Shown here: positions 30,466 through 40,813 of the stretch, piece by piece | How the letters are laid out: the number at the start of each line of letters is the position of its first letter | Position numbering within the stretch: the stretch's first letter is position 1 | From: Salirhabdus euzebyi | GTDB lineage: Bacteria; Bacillota; Bacilli; Bacillales; Alkalibacillaceae | Assembly (NCBI RefSeq): GCF_014207435.1 | Contig: NZ_JACHGH010000005.1 | Span: 186,001-250,000 of the forward strand | Length of the DNA stretch: 64,000 nt | Direction of reading: 5' to 3' | Made by a program: the position numbers and the translations under genes | Notes under the pieces: model-generated | Databases searched by the model: none | Seen by the model: only the letters and a program-made list of their open reading frames with translations | What the model was told of the DNA's origin: nothing

Positions 30466-33333
30466 CTAAGAGGAAACCTTTTCTTTAATCCGTTTTGTCA
30501 TTCTTTCACGGTCTCGTTCTAAAACTGGTTTCAAATATTTCCCTGTATAGGAGCCTTCTTGCTCAGCCACTTCTTCTGGAGTTCCTGTAGCGACAATCGT
30601 CCCGCCACCTTCTCCACCTTCAGGACCCAAATCAATAAGGTAATCAGCTGTTTTAATGACATCTAAATTGTGCTCAATAATTAATACCGTATCGCCGTTT
30701 TCTACTAGACGTTGTAGTACAATCAGGAGTCGAGCAATATCATCTACATGCAAACCTGTTGTTGGCTCATCTAAAATGTACAAAGACTTACCTGTAGAGC
30801 GACGATGCAATTCACTGGCAAGCTTTACTCGCTGCGCCTCCCCACCAGACAACGTAGTGGCTGGCTGACCAAGCTTAATATAGCCTAAACCTACGTCAAA
30901 AATTGTTTGCAACTTACGCTTAATTTTAGGGATATTTTCGAAAAACGATAAAGCATCTTCAATACGCATATCTAATACATCTGCAATGTTTTTCCCTTTG
31001 TATTTAACGTCTAACGTTTCGCGGTTGTAACGTTTTCCATGACAAACTTCACAAGGAACATAAACATCAGGAAGAAAATGCATTTCAATTTTTATAATCC
31101 CATCTCCACGACAGGCCTCACAGCGACCACCTTTGACGTTAAAACTAAAACGCCCTTTTTTATAGCCTCTTATTTTCGCCTCATTCGTTTGGGCAAAAAC
31201 ATCACGAATATCATCAAACACACCAGTGTACGTAGCCGGGTTAGATCTAGGTGTTCGACCAATAGGTGATTGGTCGATATCAATTACTTTTTCTAATTGG
31301 TCAATACCTTTGATTTCTTTATGCTTCCCAGGTTTTGCTTTGCTTCGATTCAATTTTTGCGCAAGGGATTTATATAATATTTCGTTTATTAACGAGCTTT
31401 TCCCTGAACCAGAAACACCTGTAACGACTGTCATTATCCCTAAAGGAATGTCCACATTTACTTTCTTTAAGTTGTTTTCTTGTGCATCTATAATTTTTAA
31501 ATATCGATGCAATCCAGTTCTTCTTTCCTTTGGTAGAGGAATAAATTTCTTTCCTGCTAAATATTGACCCGTTAAAGAGTTTTTGTTTTTCATCACTTCT
31601 TTCGGAGTACCACTAGCAACAATTTCCCCACCATGGGCACCTGCACCCGGTCCGATATCGATTAACCAGTCTGCTGCCATCATCGTATCTTCATCGTGCT
31701 CGACAACGACTAACGTATTATCTAAATCCCTCATCCGCTGCAACGTAGAAATTAAACGATCATTATCACGTTGGTGTAGTCCAATAGATGGCTCGTCTAA
31801 TACGTATAACACCCCTGTTAAAGCAGCACCAATTTGAGTAGCAAGTCGAATACGCTGTGCTTCCCCACCTGATAAGGTTCCTGCAGAACGGGATAAAGTT
31901 AAATAATCAAGTCCAACATTAATAAGAAACGATAAACGATCTTCTATTTCCTTTAAAATCATTTTCGCGATTTGTTCTTCTTTTTCTGATAGCTGAATTT
32001 TTGTAAAGAAATCTCTCGCTTCTGTTACAGAAAACTCGGTAACATTCCCAATGTGGTGCTCATTAATAAGCACGGATAACGTTTCTTTTCTTAAACGATA
32101 CCCCTTACAAGTAGGACAAGGTTTCTGGGCCATATATTTTTCCATTTGCTCACGGATATAATCGGAAGTCGTTTCCCGATAACGACGTGCGATGTTGGCA
32201 TATACACCTTCAAAATAAATATAGTTACTTCTAACTTGACCACGTTCATTTTCATATTCAAAAAGAATCTTTTCTTTTCCACTACCTTGTAAAATTTTAT
32301 CCATTTTTTCTTTCGCTATCAATTTAACCGGTACATCCATCGGAATATCAAAATGGTTACATACACTTTGTAATAGCTGGGGGTAATATTGAGAACTAAT
32401 CGGCTCCCAAGGAACAATGGCTCCTTCACGTAATGTTAAATCCCAATCCGGAATAACGAGGTCAATATCTACTTCTAGTTTCGTCCCAAGACCATCACAG
32501 CTTTCACACGCTCCAAATGGACTGTTAAAAGAAAACATACGTGGCTCTAATTCATCAATTGAAAATCCACAAATAGGACAGGCATGCTTTTCACTAAAAA
32601 GAAGCTCCTCTTCCCCAATAACATCCACCATCACTTTGCCTTCACCGAGCTTTAAAGCCGTTTCTAGTGAATCACTAAGACGCGCAGCTACCCCATCTTT
32701 AACAATGATTCGGTCAATCACAACTTCAATCGAATGCTTTTTCGTTTTAGAAAGCTTAATATCCTCCGTAATTTCCATCATCTCTCCGTCGATGCGTAGA
32801 CGAATGTACCCTTCTTTTTTCAGGTCTTCTAGTACTTTGACATGCTCACCTTTACGACCAGAAACGACAGGAGCTAAAATTTGTAGCTTCGTTCGTTCTG
32901 GATATTCCAAAATACGGTCCACCATCTGTTCTACCGTTTGGGAAGTAATTTCAATTCCATGCTCTGGACAGTACGGACGCCCAACACGTGCAAACAGCAA
33001 GCGTAAATAATCGTATATTTCAGTTACTGTACCAACGGTTGATCGTGGATTTCTACTTGTCGTCTTTTGGTCAATCGAAATCGCTGGGGAAAGACCTTCA
33101 ATGGCATCCACATCTGGTTTATCCATTTGTCCTAAAAATTGTCTTGCATAAGCAGATAAGGACTCTACATATCTTCTTTGTCCTTCTGCGTATATCGTAT
33201 CGAACGCCAAAGAAGACTTACCGGAGCCCGATAAGCCTGTCATGACGACCAGTTTATTTTTAGGGATTTCAACACTTACATTTTTTAAATTATGCGCACG
33301 TGCTCCTTGTACTTTAATTGACTTCATCGCCAT
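30466..33333 (-). CDS. uvrA: Excinuclease ABC subunit A
   Basis: UvrA is the damage-recognition ATPase of nucleotide excision repair and loads UvrB. The 955-residue protein has two ABC modules (GLSGSGKSS near residue 35, GVSGSGKSS near residue 640), two LSGGEAQR signatures and zinc-binding Cys pairs ([23 protein letters not shown]). The length is typical. It starts 7 bp after uvrB, so the two are cotranscribed. An ATG two codons downstream (33327) is an alternative start. Confidence 0.98.
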   Translation of the reverse strand: MAMKSIKVQGARAHNLKNVSVEIPKNKLVVMTGLSGSGKSSLAFDTIYAEGQRRYVESLSAYARQFLGQMDKPDVDAIEGLSPAISIDQKTTSRNPRSTVGTVTEIYDYLRLLFARVGRPYCPEHGIEITSQTVEQMVDRILEYPERTKLQILAPVVSGRKGEHVKVLEDLKKEGYIRLRIDGEMMEITEDIKLSKTKKHSIEVVIDRIIVKDGVAARLSDSLETALKLGEGKVMVDVIGEEELLFSEKHACPICGFSIDELEPRMFSFNSPFGACESCDGLGTKLEVDIDLVIPDWDLTLREGAIVPWEPISSQYYPQLLQSVCNHFDIPMDVPVKLIAKEKMDKILQGSGKEKILFEYENERGQVRSNYIYFEGVYANIARRYRETTSDYIREQMEKYMAQKPCPTCKGYRLRKETLSVLINEHHIGNVTEFSVTEARDFFTKIQLSEKEEQIAKMILKEIEDRLSFLINVGLDYLTLSRSAGTLSGGEAQRIRLATQIGAALTGVLYVLDEPSIGLHQRDNDRLISTLQRMRDLDNTLVVVEHDEDTMMAADWLIDIGPGAGAHGGEIVASGTPKEVMKNKNSLTGQYLAGKKFIPLPKERRTGLHRYLKIIDAQENNLKKVNVDIPLGIMTVVTGVSGSGKSSLINEILYKSLAQKLNRSKAKPGKHKEIKGIDQLEKVIDIDQSPIGRTPRSNPATYTGVFDDIRDVFAQTNEAKIRGYKKGRFSFNVKGGRCEACRGDGIIKIEMHFLPDVYVPCEVCHGKRYNRETLDVKYKGKNIADVLDMRIEDALSFFENIPKIKRKLQTIFDVGLGYIKLGQPATTLSGGEAQRVKLASELHRRSTGKSLYILDEPTTGLHVDDIARLLIVLQRLVENGDTVLIIEHNLDVIKTADYLIDLGPEGGEGGGTIVATGTPEEVAEQEGSYTGKYLKPVLERDRERMTKRIKEKVSS

Positions 33334-33340
33334 CTATGAT

Positions 33341-35335
33341 TCATCCTTCCGCTTTAAGTTCCAAAATGATATCCCTTAACTCAGCCGCACGTTCGAAGTT
33401 CAAATCCTTCGCAGCTTGCTTCATTTCTTTTTCCATTTCTTCTATCTTCTTTGCCTTTTGTGCTTTCGTTAATTTCGTAAGGGATTCTTTTTCAACATAT
33501 TTTTCTTCATCTTCCGCTGCAACAGTTGCCCGAATCACATCTCGGACTTCTTTAATGATTGTTTGCGGGGTAATATCATGTTTTTCGTTATAAGCTATTT
33601 GCTTTTCACGTCTTCTATATGTTTCTTCAATTGCAATGTTCATCGAATCCGTCATCTTGTCCGCATACATAATTACTTGACCATTCTCGTTACGAGCAGC
33701 ACGGCCAATTGTTTGGATCAAGGATCGCTGAGAACGCAAAAATCCTTCCTTATCCGCATCTAAAATCGCAACCAATGACACTTCTGGTATATCTAATCCT
33801 TCTCTTAACAAGTTAATACCAACAAGAACGTCATATTTTCCGATTCGCAGATCACGAATAATTTCAATACGTTCTAATGTTTTAATTTCCGAGTGCAAGT
33901 ATGCAACTTTAAAACCGACATCCTTTAAGTATGCCGTTAAATCCTCCGACATTTTAATCGTTAACGTCGTTACTAACACTCTTTCATTTCGCTCTGTACG
34001 CTTCTTCACTTCCCCTATCAAATTATCAATTTGACCATGAATTGGCCTCACTTCAATTTGTGGGTCCAGTAAACCAGTTGGACGAATAATTTGTTCGACC
34101 ATCTTAGGCGTATGTTCTATTTCATATGGTCCTGGTGTTGCAGAAACATAAATAGCTTGGTTCACATGCTTTTCGAACTCATCAAACTTTAATGGTCTAT
34201 TATCTAAAGCTGACGGTAGTCGGAAGCCATGATCTACTAACGTCATTTTACGAGCTCTATCCCCATTATACATTCCTCTTACTTGAGGCAATGTCACGTG
34301 GGACTCATCGATAACTACTAAAAAGTCATCTGGAAAATAATCTAATAACGTATAAGGAGTTGATCCTTCTTCCCTTAATGTTAAATGTCTGGAATAGTTT
34401 TCAATCCCAGAGCAGAAGCCCATTTCTCTCATCATTTCTAAATCGTAGTTCGTGCGTTGCTCAAGACGCTGTGCTTCTAACAGCTTATTTTCAGCTCGCA
34501 TTTTTTCGAGAGTTTCTGCGAGTTCTTTTTCAATTCGTTCAATCGCAACCTTCAACTTTTCCTCACGGGTTACGAAGTGGGATGCTGGGAAAATAGCGAC
34601 ATGCTCTCGATCACCAATGATTTCACCTGTTAGTGCATCAACCTCACGAATCCGATCAATTTCGTCTCCAAAAAATTCAATCCGTAAGCAATGCTCCTCA
34701 CGAGAAGCAGGAATGATTTCAACAGAATCACCACGGACTCGGAAAGTACCACGTTGGAAATCAATATCATTACGGGAATACTGAATGTCCACCAAGTTAC
34801 GTAATAGCTCGTCCCGGTCTTTTTCCATCCCCATTCGTAAAGAAAGAACTAATTCACGATATTCTTCCGGATTACCTAAACCGTATATGCAGGAGACGCT
34901 CGCAACAATAATAACGTCTCTTCGCTCAAATAAAGAAGAAGTTGCTGAGTGACGTAATTTATCTATTTCATCATTTATGCTCGCATCTTTTTCAATGTAG
35001 GTATCCGTTGAAGGTACATACGCTTCTGGTTGAAAGTAATCATAATAACTAACGAAATACTCCACTGCATTGTTAGGGAAAAAATCTTTAAATTCACTAT
35101 ATAACTGGCCAGCAAGAGTTTTATTATGGGCAATAACCAATGTTGGCTTGTTTACTTCCTTGATAACATTGGAAACAGTAAAGGTCTTCCCTGTACCTGT
35201 CGCACCTAGAAGTGTTTGATGTCGTTTGCCACTATTAATGCCCTTTACTAGCTCTTTTATTGCTTTTGGTTGATCCCCTTGAGGGCTATATTTTGATTGT
35301 AGTTCAAATTGATTCTCCACCCTTTGAACCTCCAT
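33341..35335 (-). CDS. uvrB: Excinuclease ABC subunit B
   Basis: UvrB verifies damage and, with UvrC, makes the incision. This superfamily 2 helicase-like protein of 664 residues has Walker A GATGTGKT near residue 43, the beta-hairpin segment [21 protein letters not shown] (motif II) and a C-terminal UvrC-binding helix ([21 protein letters not shown]). It is first gene of uvrBA. I did not find a clear LexA box upstream. csbA, which precedes uvrB in B. subtilis, is absent. Confidence 0.98.
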   Translation of the reverse strand: MEVQRVENQFELQSKYSPQGDQPKAIKELVKGINSGKRHQTLLGATGTGKTFTVSNVIKEVNKPTLVIAHNKTLAGQLYSEFKDFFPNNAVEYFVSYYDYFQPEAYVPSTDTYIEKDASINDEIDKLRHSATSSLFERRDVIIVASVSCIYGLGNPEEYRELVLSLRMGMEKDRDELLRNLVDIQYSRNDIDFQRGTFRVRGDSVEIIPASREEHCLRIEFFGDEIDRIREVDALTGEIIGDREHVAIFPASHFVTREEKLKVAIERIEKELAETLEKMRAENKLLEAQRLEQRTNYDLEMMREMGFCSGIENYSRHLTLREEGSTPYTLLDYFPDDFLVVIDESHVTLPQVRGMYNGDRARKMTLVDHGFRLPSALDNRPLKFDEFEKHVNQAIYVSATPGPYEIEHTPKMVEQIIRPTGLLDPQIEVRPIHGQIDNLIGEVKKRTERNERVLVTTLTIKMSEDLTAYLKDVGFKVAYLHSEIKTLERIEIIRDLRIGKYDVLVGINLLREGLDIPEVSLVAILDADKEGFLRSQRSLIQTIGRAARNENGQVIMYADKMTDSMNIAIEETYRRREKQIAYNEKHDITPQTIIKEVRDVIRATVAAEDEEKYVEKESLTKLTKAQKAKKIEEMEKEMKQAAKDLNFERAAELRDIILELKAEG

Positions 35336-35755
35336 TCGTCCGATTCACTAGTCTGTCCCTATTGTATCATACAAGCGAACAAACATTCTATTTTTTACTT
35401 CTCCATTTAACTCATTTTAACAAAATTGTTTTAACCCAAGCCCGCAGTTGACATACACTTCGCTTTCCGCGGGCTCGCGTTAAGCCTCCTCACTAGCAAA
35501 GAACGCTCTTTGCTGGGTCTTAACGTCTTCGCTGTCCCACAGGAGTCTACGTATATGTCAACTGCTTACAGCGTCCATCTGTAGCTAATTCTATACCTAA
35601 AAAACTAATATCTTTTGAAAAATAGACAAAATTTTCATCTAAACCATACCTCTACCTATAGGATATGTATTTCTCCTTCATATTGCAAAAAATCAGATGT
35701 GCCCTCTATATGAAAATAAAAATTCTCTAGTTAGCCATTATGCCCACTAGAGAAT
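35336..35755. other. Intergenic region between uvrB and the SGNH hydrolase gene
   Basis: It holds the palindromic element at 35444-35565. The rest shows no gene. Confidence 0.6.
35444..35565 (-). repeat. Palindromic interspersed element, copy 1
   Basis: A 122-bp element with perfect 12-bp inverted ends (GCAGTTGACATA/TATGTCAACTGC). Its minus-strand interior (GTAGACTCCTGTGGGACAGC, AAGACGTTAAGACCC, GTGAGGAGGCTTAACGCGAG) matches the element at 42628-42740 in the opposite orientation. Similar GACTCCTGCGGG-type repeats are, to my knowledge, common between genes in Bacillaceae. Confidence 0.8.
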
Positions 35756-36382
35756 TTATCGATAACCAAGCTCATACAAAGCTTGTGCTATAACTTGATA
35801 GCCATATTTGTTTGGATGGTAGCCATCTATAGATAATAGTTGTTTTTTCTGTCCGTAGAATCGTTCATATATATTCGCAACCTTCACATAGTCAGTTTGC
35901 AGATGAGCAAGCTGATTATTGAAAGTATTCACGACCTGTTCTGCAATGGGGACTTTAACTGGATTATATAAATTTACTACTCTAACAATGTATGGTTTTC
36001 CTACTTTTTCTTTGATTACTTTTATTCGATTCAATATATCGGCAATATTTTTTGTCGTCGAAAAAAGTGCAGATCTTAACACATCGTAATTCTTGCTTTT
36101 AGTAAACACTTTCCACGCTCTTCGAAAATCATTTCCACCTAAAGTTAACGTTATAATATCTGCCTGTTCTATTTGCTGAATGACCGGGAGTGTTTCGATA
36201 CTGTTTTTAAAGGCATAACTTGTAATCCCGTCCTTAGCAAATTTTTCACTCACAACTTGACGCTTTAAACTTTGCTCTGACCATTGTTGATAAAGTTGAA
36301 CAAAATCCGCAGATGCTCGGGAGCCTCTCCCTATTGTTAATGAATCTCCTAATGCCAAATAAAATATAGGCCTTCTATTCAT
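35756..36382 (-). CDS. SGNH/GDSL hydrolase family protein
   Basis: A 208-residue esterase- or lipase-type hydrolase. It has block I YLALGDSLTIGRG (catalytic Ser14), block III TLGGNDF and block V DGYHPNKYG with the Asp-His pair. No signal peptide is visible, so it is probably cytosolic or membrane-peripheral. The substrate is unknown. It stands between uvrBA and the ATPase-LuxR regulator, a position that is not part of the conserved B. subtilis block. Confidence 0.88.
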   Translation of the reverse strand: MNRRPIFYLALGDSLTIGRGSRASADFVQLYQQWSEQSLKRQVVSEKFAKDGITSYAFKNSIETLPVIQQIEQADIITLTLGGNDFRRAWKVFTKSKNYDVLRSALFSTTKNIADILNRIKVIKEKVGKPYIVRVVNLYNPVKVPIAEQVVNTFNNQLAHLQTDYVKVANIYERFYGQKKQLLSIDGYHPNKYGYQVIAQALYELGYR

Positions 36383-36442
36383 CAGCTTTCACCTCAGAAT
36401 AGTATATGCCTTCCAGTTTCCTTCCGTTATCTATTTACTCTT

Positions 36443-38446
36443 CTAGTTTTTATTCTTAACAAAATCTAATAAACGTCGCACCAGTTGCGCTCTGTTTTTC
36501 ACTTCTGCTTTTTTTAATAAACTACTCACATGCTTTTTAATCGTTATTTGACTAACTGATAGCTTTTCAGCTATTTCCGCATTTTTATAACCTTCCATAA
36601 TGAGCTCGGCTACTTCAAATTCTCTCGGTGAAAATGGAAAAGCCTTTTTCGGTAGCTCCAGTCTCATTTTATTTTGTAGTTTATAAGCAAGGTGATCCAA
36701 ATACCCTACTAATCGGGGTCCTCTTACATCTAATAGGTAAGTCGGTGAAGGTGTATTAGGCCCGTAATCAAAATGGGTAGAGCCTTTTACTCGTTCAAAT
36801 CCGAACCTTTTCAGTAACTCTTGGTACATCTTAAGTGGGGTGGAACAAATAATCACTCCCCCTGATAAGAGTAATGGTAGTAGACTAAATAACATATAAG
36901 ATCTTGTACTTGTCTCTTCTGGATTTTTGACATCTATCATCCGAATAAACCAGCCAGCTTTATTTTTGCCTTCCACACTATAATCTACTAATTCCTCTTC
37001 ATTTAACCGAGTAAAATAACTTCTAGATACAGGCATTTCCTTTAAATAAGGAATTGTTTCCTTATTTATCGGGATGATAATCGATAAACCAATTATCTCC
37101 CCGCTGTCATCCTTTAATAGTTTGAAAATATCATAGCCTAGCGCTTTTAATGCCTTTACATCTATAAGCTCGTTTTCCTTTTTATTATGTACAGCAGATA
37201 CTTGAAAAGCGTATTTCTCTTCGTCCTGCTTATGATAGTACTCTACCTCATATTCACTGACATGTTGTTTACGAGTTTCAAAGTAACGTTCCACTTTATG
37301 AAAATTCCTTGAATGCCCAGTTTCCATTTCATAGCTTTTGAGAGAGTATTGATCAAAAAATGATGCCGCAATCATGTTATCTCCAATATGATATATATAT
37401 TCCGATATGTATAACTCTAAGTAGTTTGGGTGAGGGTCAGAAAAAATTTTGTGGCGATAGTAAGAGGCAGCTCGTTTGGAAATATCCTCGTATCGTTTAG
37501 GATTTCTTTCTCTAGCATATAAGTTCATAATAGTCCGCACAAATTCATCTAAATACCAGCCATTTTTCCCTTGCTTTACGAAAGAGAGCGAAATAACACG
37601 GTCAAATATTGGAGAAGGTATTTCACGTTCCCCGATATTAGCTACATTTTCTTCATTAAAATAATGCAAAACAGAAGCAATTTCCATACATTTACGTATC
37701 TGATCATCGTGTACATATTCACTGAAAAAAGTATCTACTAATTCTTGTATTACATCAAATTGTTCTTTTATATCGAATGACTGTTGTTGATGATCAAGCT
37801 TTGAGCATAGGAGAGAGAGCGCCAAAGGATGCCCTTTTGTAAAATTCCAAAGCTTGTAAATAAGAGAATGATGAATACCATGTTGCTCTAAATATAATTT
37901 TACATCATAATAAGTGAATTTCTTAATTTCTTGTCGTTTCATTTTCTTTTGTAACGATGGAGAAGCCGTCCATATTCTTCGGAGTGGCTTACGTCCAACA
38001 AAAATAAGGTATACATGGTCTGGAATTTCAATGAAAACGCGTTCCCGAATCCATGCTTCTATGTGGCTATTATCATCCATATGATCAAATGCAATGACAA
38101 CAGGTTGAGCATATTCAGCGTCAAAATTTTGTTGGGTGTTTTCTATTATTTTTTCTACTAAAGAGGAGTGAATGAAGGTAGAGTCTTCTGCAAACCTTTT
38201 ACAATCAACATAAAAGAATTTCCCTTTTTGATTAGTCAGTGTGTAATTGATTTTTTGGAGAAAGAACGTTTTGCCAGTACCTGCTAGACCATACAAATTG
38301 ATAATCCGTGTAGGACTAGGATCTCCATATAAAATGCTATTCACAAATTGCAGTTCTTTGTTTCTCCCGATAAAAAAATGGAGATCATCATAATTACCGT
38401 TATTTGCTAGAAATAAACCATGTTGATTTTCTCCTTTATTCATCAT
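36443..38446 (-). CDS. ATPase (STAND/AAA) - LuxR helix-turn-helix regulator
   Basis: A large transcription regulator of MalT-like design, 667 residues. The N terminus has a P-loop ATPase with Walker A GLAGTGKT (about residues 55-62), a Walker B-like VVIAFDHMDD and sensor segment LIFVGRKPLRRIW. The middle region (about 250-580) has no recognised domain. The C terminus is a LuxR-type helix-turn-helix (SPREFEVAELIMEGYKNAEI, then SVSQITIKKHVSSLLKK). The start at 38446 is preferred because AAGGTGG lies 10 bases upstream and a TATAATG hexamer overlaps the in-frame ATG at 38482. The signal and target genes are unknown. Confidence 0.82.
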   Translation of the reverse strand: MMNKGENQHGLFLANNGNYDDLHFFIGRNKELQFVNSILYGDPSPTRIINLYGLAGTGKTFFLQKINYTLTNQKGKFFYVDCKRFAEDSTFIHSSLVEKIIENTQQNFDAEYAQPVVIAFDHMDDNSHIEAWIRERVFIEIPDHVYLIFVGRKPLRRIWTASPSLQKKMKRQEIKKFTYYDVKLYLEQHGIHHSLIYKLWNFTKGHPLALSLLCSKLDHQQQSFDIKEQFDVIQELVDTFFSEYVHDDQIRKCMEIASVLHYFNEENVANIGEREIPSPIFDRVISLSFVKQGKNGWYLDEFVRTIMNLYARERNPKRYEDISKRAASYYRHKIFSDPHPNYLELYISEYIYHIGDNMIAASFFDQYSLKSYEMETGHSRNFHKVERYFETRKQHVSEYEVEYYHKQDEEKYAFQVSAVHNKKENELIDVKALKALGYDIFKLLKDDSGEIIGLSIIIPINKETIPYLKEMPVSRSYFTRLNEEELVDYSVEGKNKAGWFIRMIDVKNPEETSTRSYMLFSLLPLLLSGGVIICSTPLKMYQELLKRFGFERVKGSTHFDYGPNTPSPTYLLDVRGPRLVGYLDHLAYKLQNKMRLELPKKAFPFSPREFEVAELIMEGYKNAEIAEKLSVSQITIKKHVSSLLKKAEVKNRAQLVRRLLDFVKNKN

Positions 38447-38584
38447 AGAGAACCATCCACCTTTTGAAAAATTGGTTTTCATTATAACATGGATAGTATT
38501 TCAGAATGACAAAAGCGACAAAATCTTACATTTTTTTCTTTCCCGAATGAATGATTGCATTCAACTTTTACTAAAGGACAAAAC

Positions 38585-38614
38585 AAAAAGCCTGTTGAGT
38601 TAATTCAACAAGCT
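38585..38614 (-). terminator. Terminator of the lipoprotein gene
   Basis: AAGCTTGTTGAA/TTCAACAGGCTT imperfect stem followed by TTTTTG. Confidence 0.8.
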
Positions 38615-38626
38615 TCGATTTATTCC

Positions 38627-39214
38627 TTATTCAGTTGGAACATATACTTGGAGAGTAGCTAATTGTTTTCCATCCTCATAATCTGGTGACAAGGTTATAT
38701 TATAGCCACTAGCTTCATCACCTTTGGATACATACATCATGTAGGCTGAGTTTGATACAATTTCCTGATCTATTGTAAAACCATTACTGTTCGCATAGTC
38801 TTTATACTTTGTGAAAAGCTCTTCAATATTCTGTTGAAATTCATATTGAACGGTGTACATTTTTGCTCCTTCTTCATTATTCGTAATAGTAGTCGCGGTT
38901 AAAAGGACACCGTCATTAGGAACTGGAAAATCTGCTGGAAATCCATCAGGTAAGGAAACATTTGCACCACCCTGGGTAGTCATTTCTGATTTCCCATCAC
39001 TAAATGTTGCTGAATCCCCATCTGATGTAATCGAGACATCCTCTCCATTGCTTCCCTCCATATTTACACTTATATTTCCATCCCCTGCGTCTTCTAAATT
39101 AATCTTCGTTTCTTCCCCATTTTCACCCTTTAAAGTAATCGACTTTTCTCCACACCCCACCAGTATAAAACCTATTGAAAGGCATAGAAAAAGAATAATA
39201 ACGTTCTTTTTCAT
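38627..39214 (-). CDS. Predicted lipoprotein, 195 aa, function unknown
   Basis: The N terminus is a lipoprotein signal peptide (NVIILFLCLSIGFILVGC, lipobox VGC with Cys near residue 20). The mature part begins with Gly/Asn/Asp-rich repeats (about residues 25-85), then a compact C-terminal region (FPADFPVPNDGVLLTATTIT...YEFQQNIEELFTKYKDYANS). I choose ATG 39214, because the frame upstream of it is not signal-like. I do not recognise the family beyond a likely exported lipoprotein. Confidence 0.8.
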   Translation of the reverse strand: MKKNVIILFLCLSIGFILVGCGEKSITLKGENGEETKINLEDAGDGNISVNMEGSNGEDVSITSDGDSATFSDGKSEMTTQGGANVSLPDGFPADFPVPNDGVLLTATTITNNEEGAKMYTVQYEFQQNIEELFTKYKDYANSNGFTIDQEIVSNSAYMMYVSKGDEASGYNITLSPDYEDGKQLATLQVYVPTE

Positions 39215-39369
39215 AGCAAACGATCCCTTCCATTTTTTCCATAACCTTACCATGAATAAGCTGGAGGGATAAATTATACTTTCGTATAGTTTTTTTATGA
39301 AAAGTTGCTTGCTTACCGTTCCTATAACGTTCAACATTAATTTTATCGCGAAAAAATTTTTTCAACATG

Positions 39370-39398
39370 AAAAAAGCTTGCCAATTGACAAGCTTTTG
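39370..39398 (-). terminator. minJ terminator
   Basis: AAAGCTTGTC/GGCAAGCTTTT stem with a T-run, 7 bp after the minJ stop. Confidence 0.85.
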
Positions 39399-39404
39399 CA
39401 GTCC

Positions 39405-40613
39405 TTAATTAATTTCAGTCGGAAGATCTTGATAAAGTCTAAACCTAGGCTTTTCTTTTACGAATACTAAGCCTAATTCATAGTGGTCCCCTTGATACAA
39501 AGGACCTTGAACAAATCTTAATTCTCCCTCAATCGTCCTAACTTCAAGTTTACAGAAGGTTCGATTTTCCTGTAATGCATCGTAAAACTCCTGTTCATTC
39601 GTAACAGGATGCTGATGAACTTTTTCAATTCGTTCCCCTACGCGAAGTCCCATTTTTGCGGCAGGCGTATTCGGAATAACCGATAATATAATTAAACTAT
39701 CACCAGGAGGCTTAAAAAGTCCTGGTTTTTCTAAGTCGATAAAACGTAGATAAAGCTGAATGGCAGCACGTCCAACAATTAAGATAATGGCACCAACAAT
39801 GGAAAGGATTGGATAGTAAAAGCTTCCTGCAATCAGAAGTCCAAGTATCATACTAAGGCCAATTAAACTTGTCCCTAGCTTCTTCGCACCCTCATTCACA
39901 AACATACCGTGAAACGCCTGTTGAATACCAATCAGGAATGGCACGAGCATTAAACTATAGCCATTGTCTCCTAATGGAAATAAAGGCCACCAAGGCGCAA
40001 AGGATTCAATAGAGCCTGTCGGAATAGGAATAAGAAGTGGAATAACGGTTAGTCGTTTAACAACATGGTTCCCGATATACTTTCCCCTTTTTCCCTTAAT
40101 TAGTTTAGGAAAGCCATCTTCCTTTTTAGTTGTAAAACATAAAATAGCTTCAATTACCAAAAAAGCAACAGCAATCAATAACAATACGGTTAAATTCCCT
40201 TGTCCCCATTCCACCATCAAATAATCAGGTATAAAGGGTACGTTTATTTGGTGAATAATCGATAGAAATAAAATCGTTAAACCAATATAATAGCCAGAAG
40301 ATAATAAATGAAGTCTCCCGGATATTGTTAATAAAATAGTTAGAGCAGAAATAACAAGAATGACAGAAGGGAATAAAACTGCTCCAAGCCCAATGATGGC
40401 AACCGATAGAAGGAGAAAAGAAAACAAGCTAATGAGCCACGTTTTTTTCCATTCTGAACCGCTGGAAAAAATACTCGTCCCAAAATCAACCCGTTCTCTT
40501 TTTCTTCTAATATAAGAAGTAAGAATAGTTAAAAGTATTGTCCAGTATAATAACGGTTGTAAAAAGACCATTACAAACGCTTTTCCTAATTCTATTCCCC
40601 AAGCTTCTATCAT
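39405..40613 (-). CDS. minJ: MinJ-like polytopic PDZ protein (cell-division topology)
   Basis: MinJ bridges DivIVA and MinD and keeps division away from poles and finished septa in B. subtilis. The protein has about six to eight hydrophobic segments in its first 300 residues and a C-terminal PDZ domain (about residues 310-375, VIPNTPAAKMGLRVGERIEKVH). I choose ATG 40613 (402 residues), with GGAGGG 6 bases upstream. The position next to ctpB is as in B. subtilis, though swrA is missing. The gene name rests on architecture and position. Confidence 0.83.
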   Translation of the reverse strand: MIEAWGIELGKAFVMVFLQPLLYWTILLTILTSYIRRKRERVDFGTSIFSSGSEWKKTWLISLFSFLLLSVAIIGLGAVLFPSVILVISALTILLTISGRLHLLSSGYYIGLTILFLSIIHQINVPFIPDYLMVEWGQGNLTVLLLIAVAFLVIEAILCFTTKKEDGFPKLIKGKRGKYIGNHVVKRLTVIPLLIPIPTGSIESFAPWWPLFPLGDNGYSLMLVPFLIGIQQAFHGMFVNEGAKKLGTSLIGLSMILGLLIAGSFYYPILSIVGAIILIVGRAAIQLYLRFIDLEKPGLFKPPGDSLIILSVIPNTPAAKMGLRVGERIEKVHQHPVTNEQEFYDALQENRTFCKLEVRTIEGELRFVQGPLYQGDHYELGLVFVKEKPRFRLYQDLPTEIN

Positions 40614-40782
40614 GCTGTACCCTCCGTTTTTAAAACTTATCATTAGCCTATGGCTTGTTCTAACTATGTAAATATAGCAATAATAAACGTAAATGAAATT
40701 TATCTAATTACTATTAATTTCTACATATAAATGTTCATTCCTGCTTTTATCATATGAAAGATGTCGATTCTTCCTTACACAG

Positions 40783-40813
40783 AAAAAACCCGCGGCAATC
40801 CGCGGATTTTTTT
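40783..40813 (-). terminator. ctpB terminator
   Basis: AATCCGCGGATTGCCGCGGG stem-loop followed by a T-run on the minus strand. Confidence 0.88.

Noticed and set aside
38447-38482. Upstream ATG at 38482 as start of the LuxR regulator
   Set aside because: It overlaps a TATAAT hexamer and lacks a ribosome site; the start at 38446 follows AAGGTGG.
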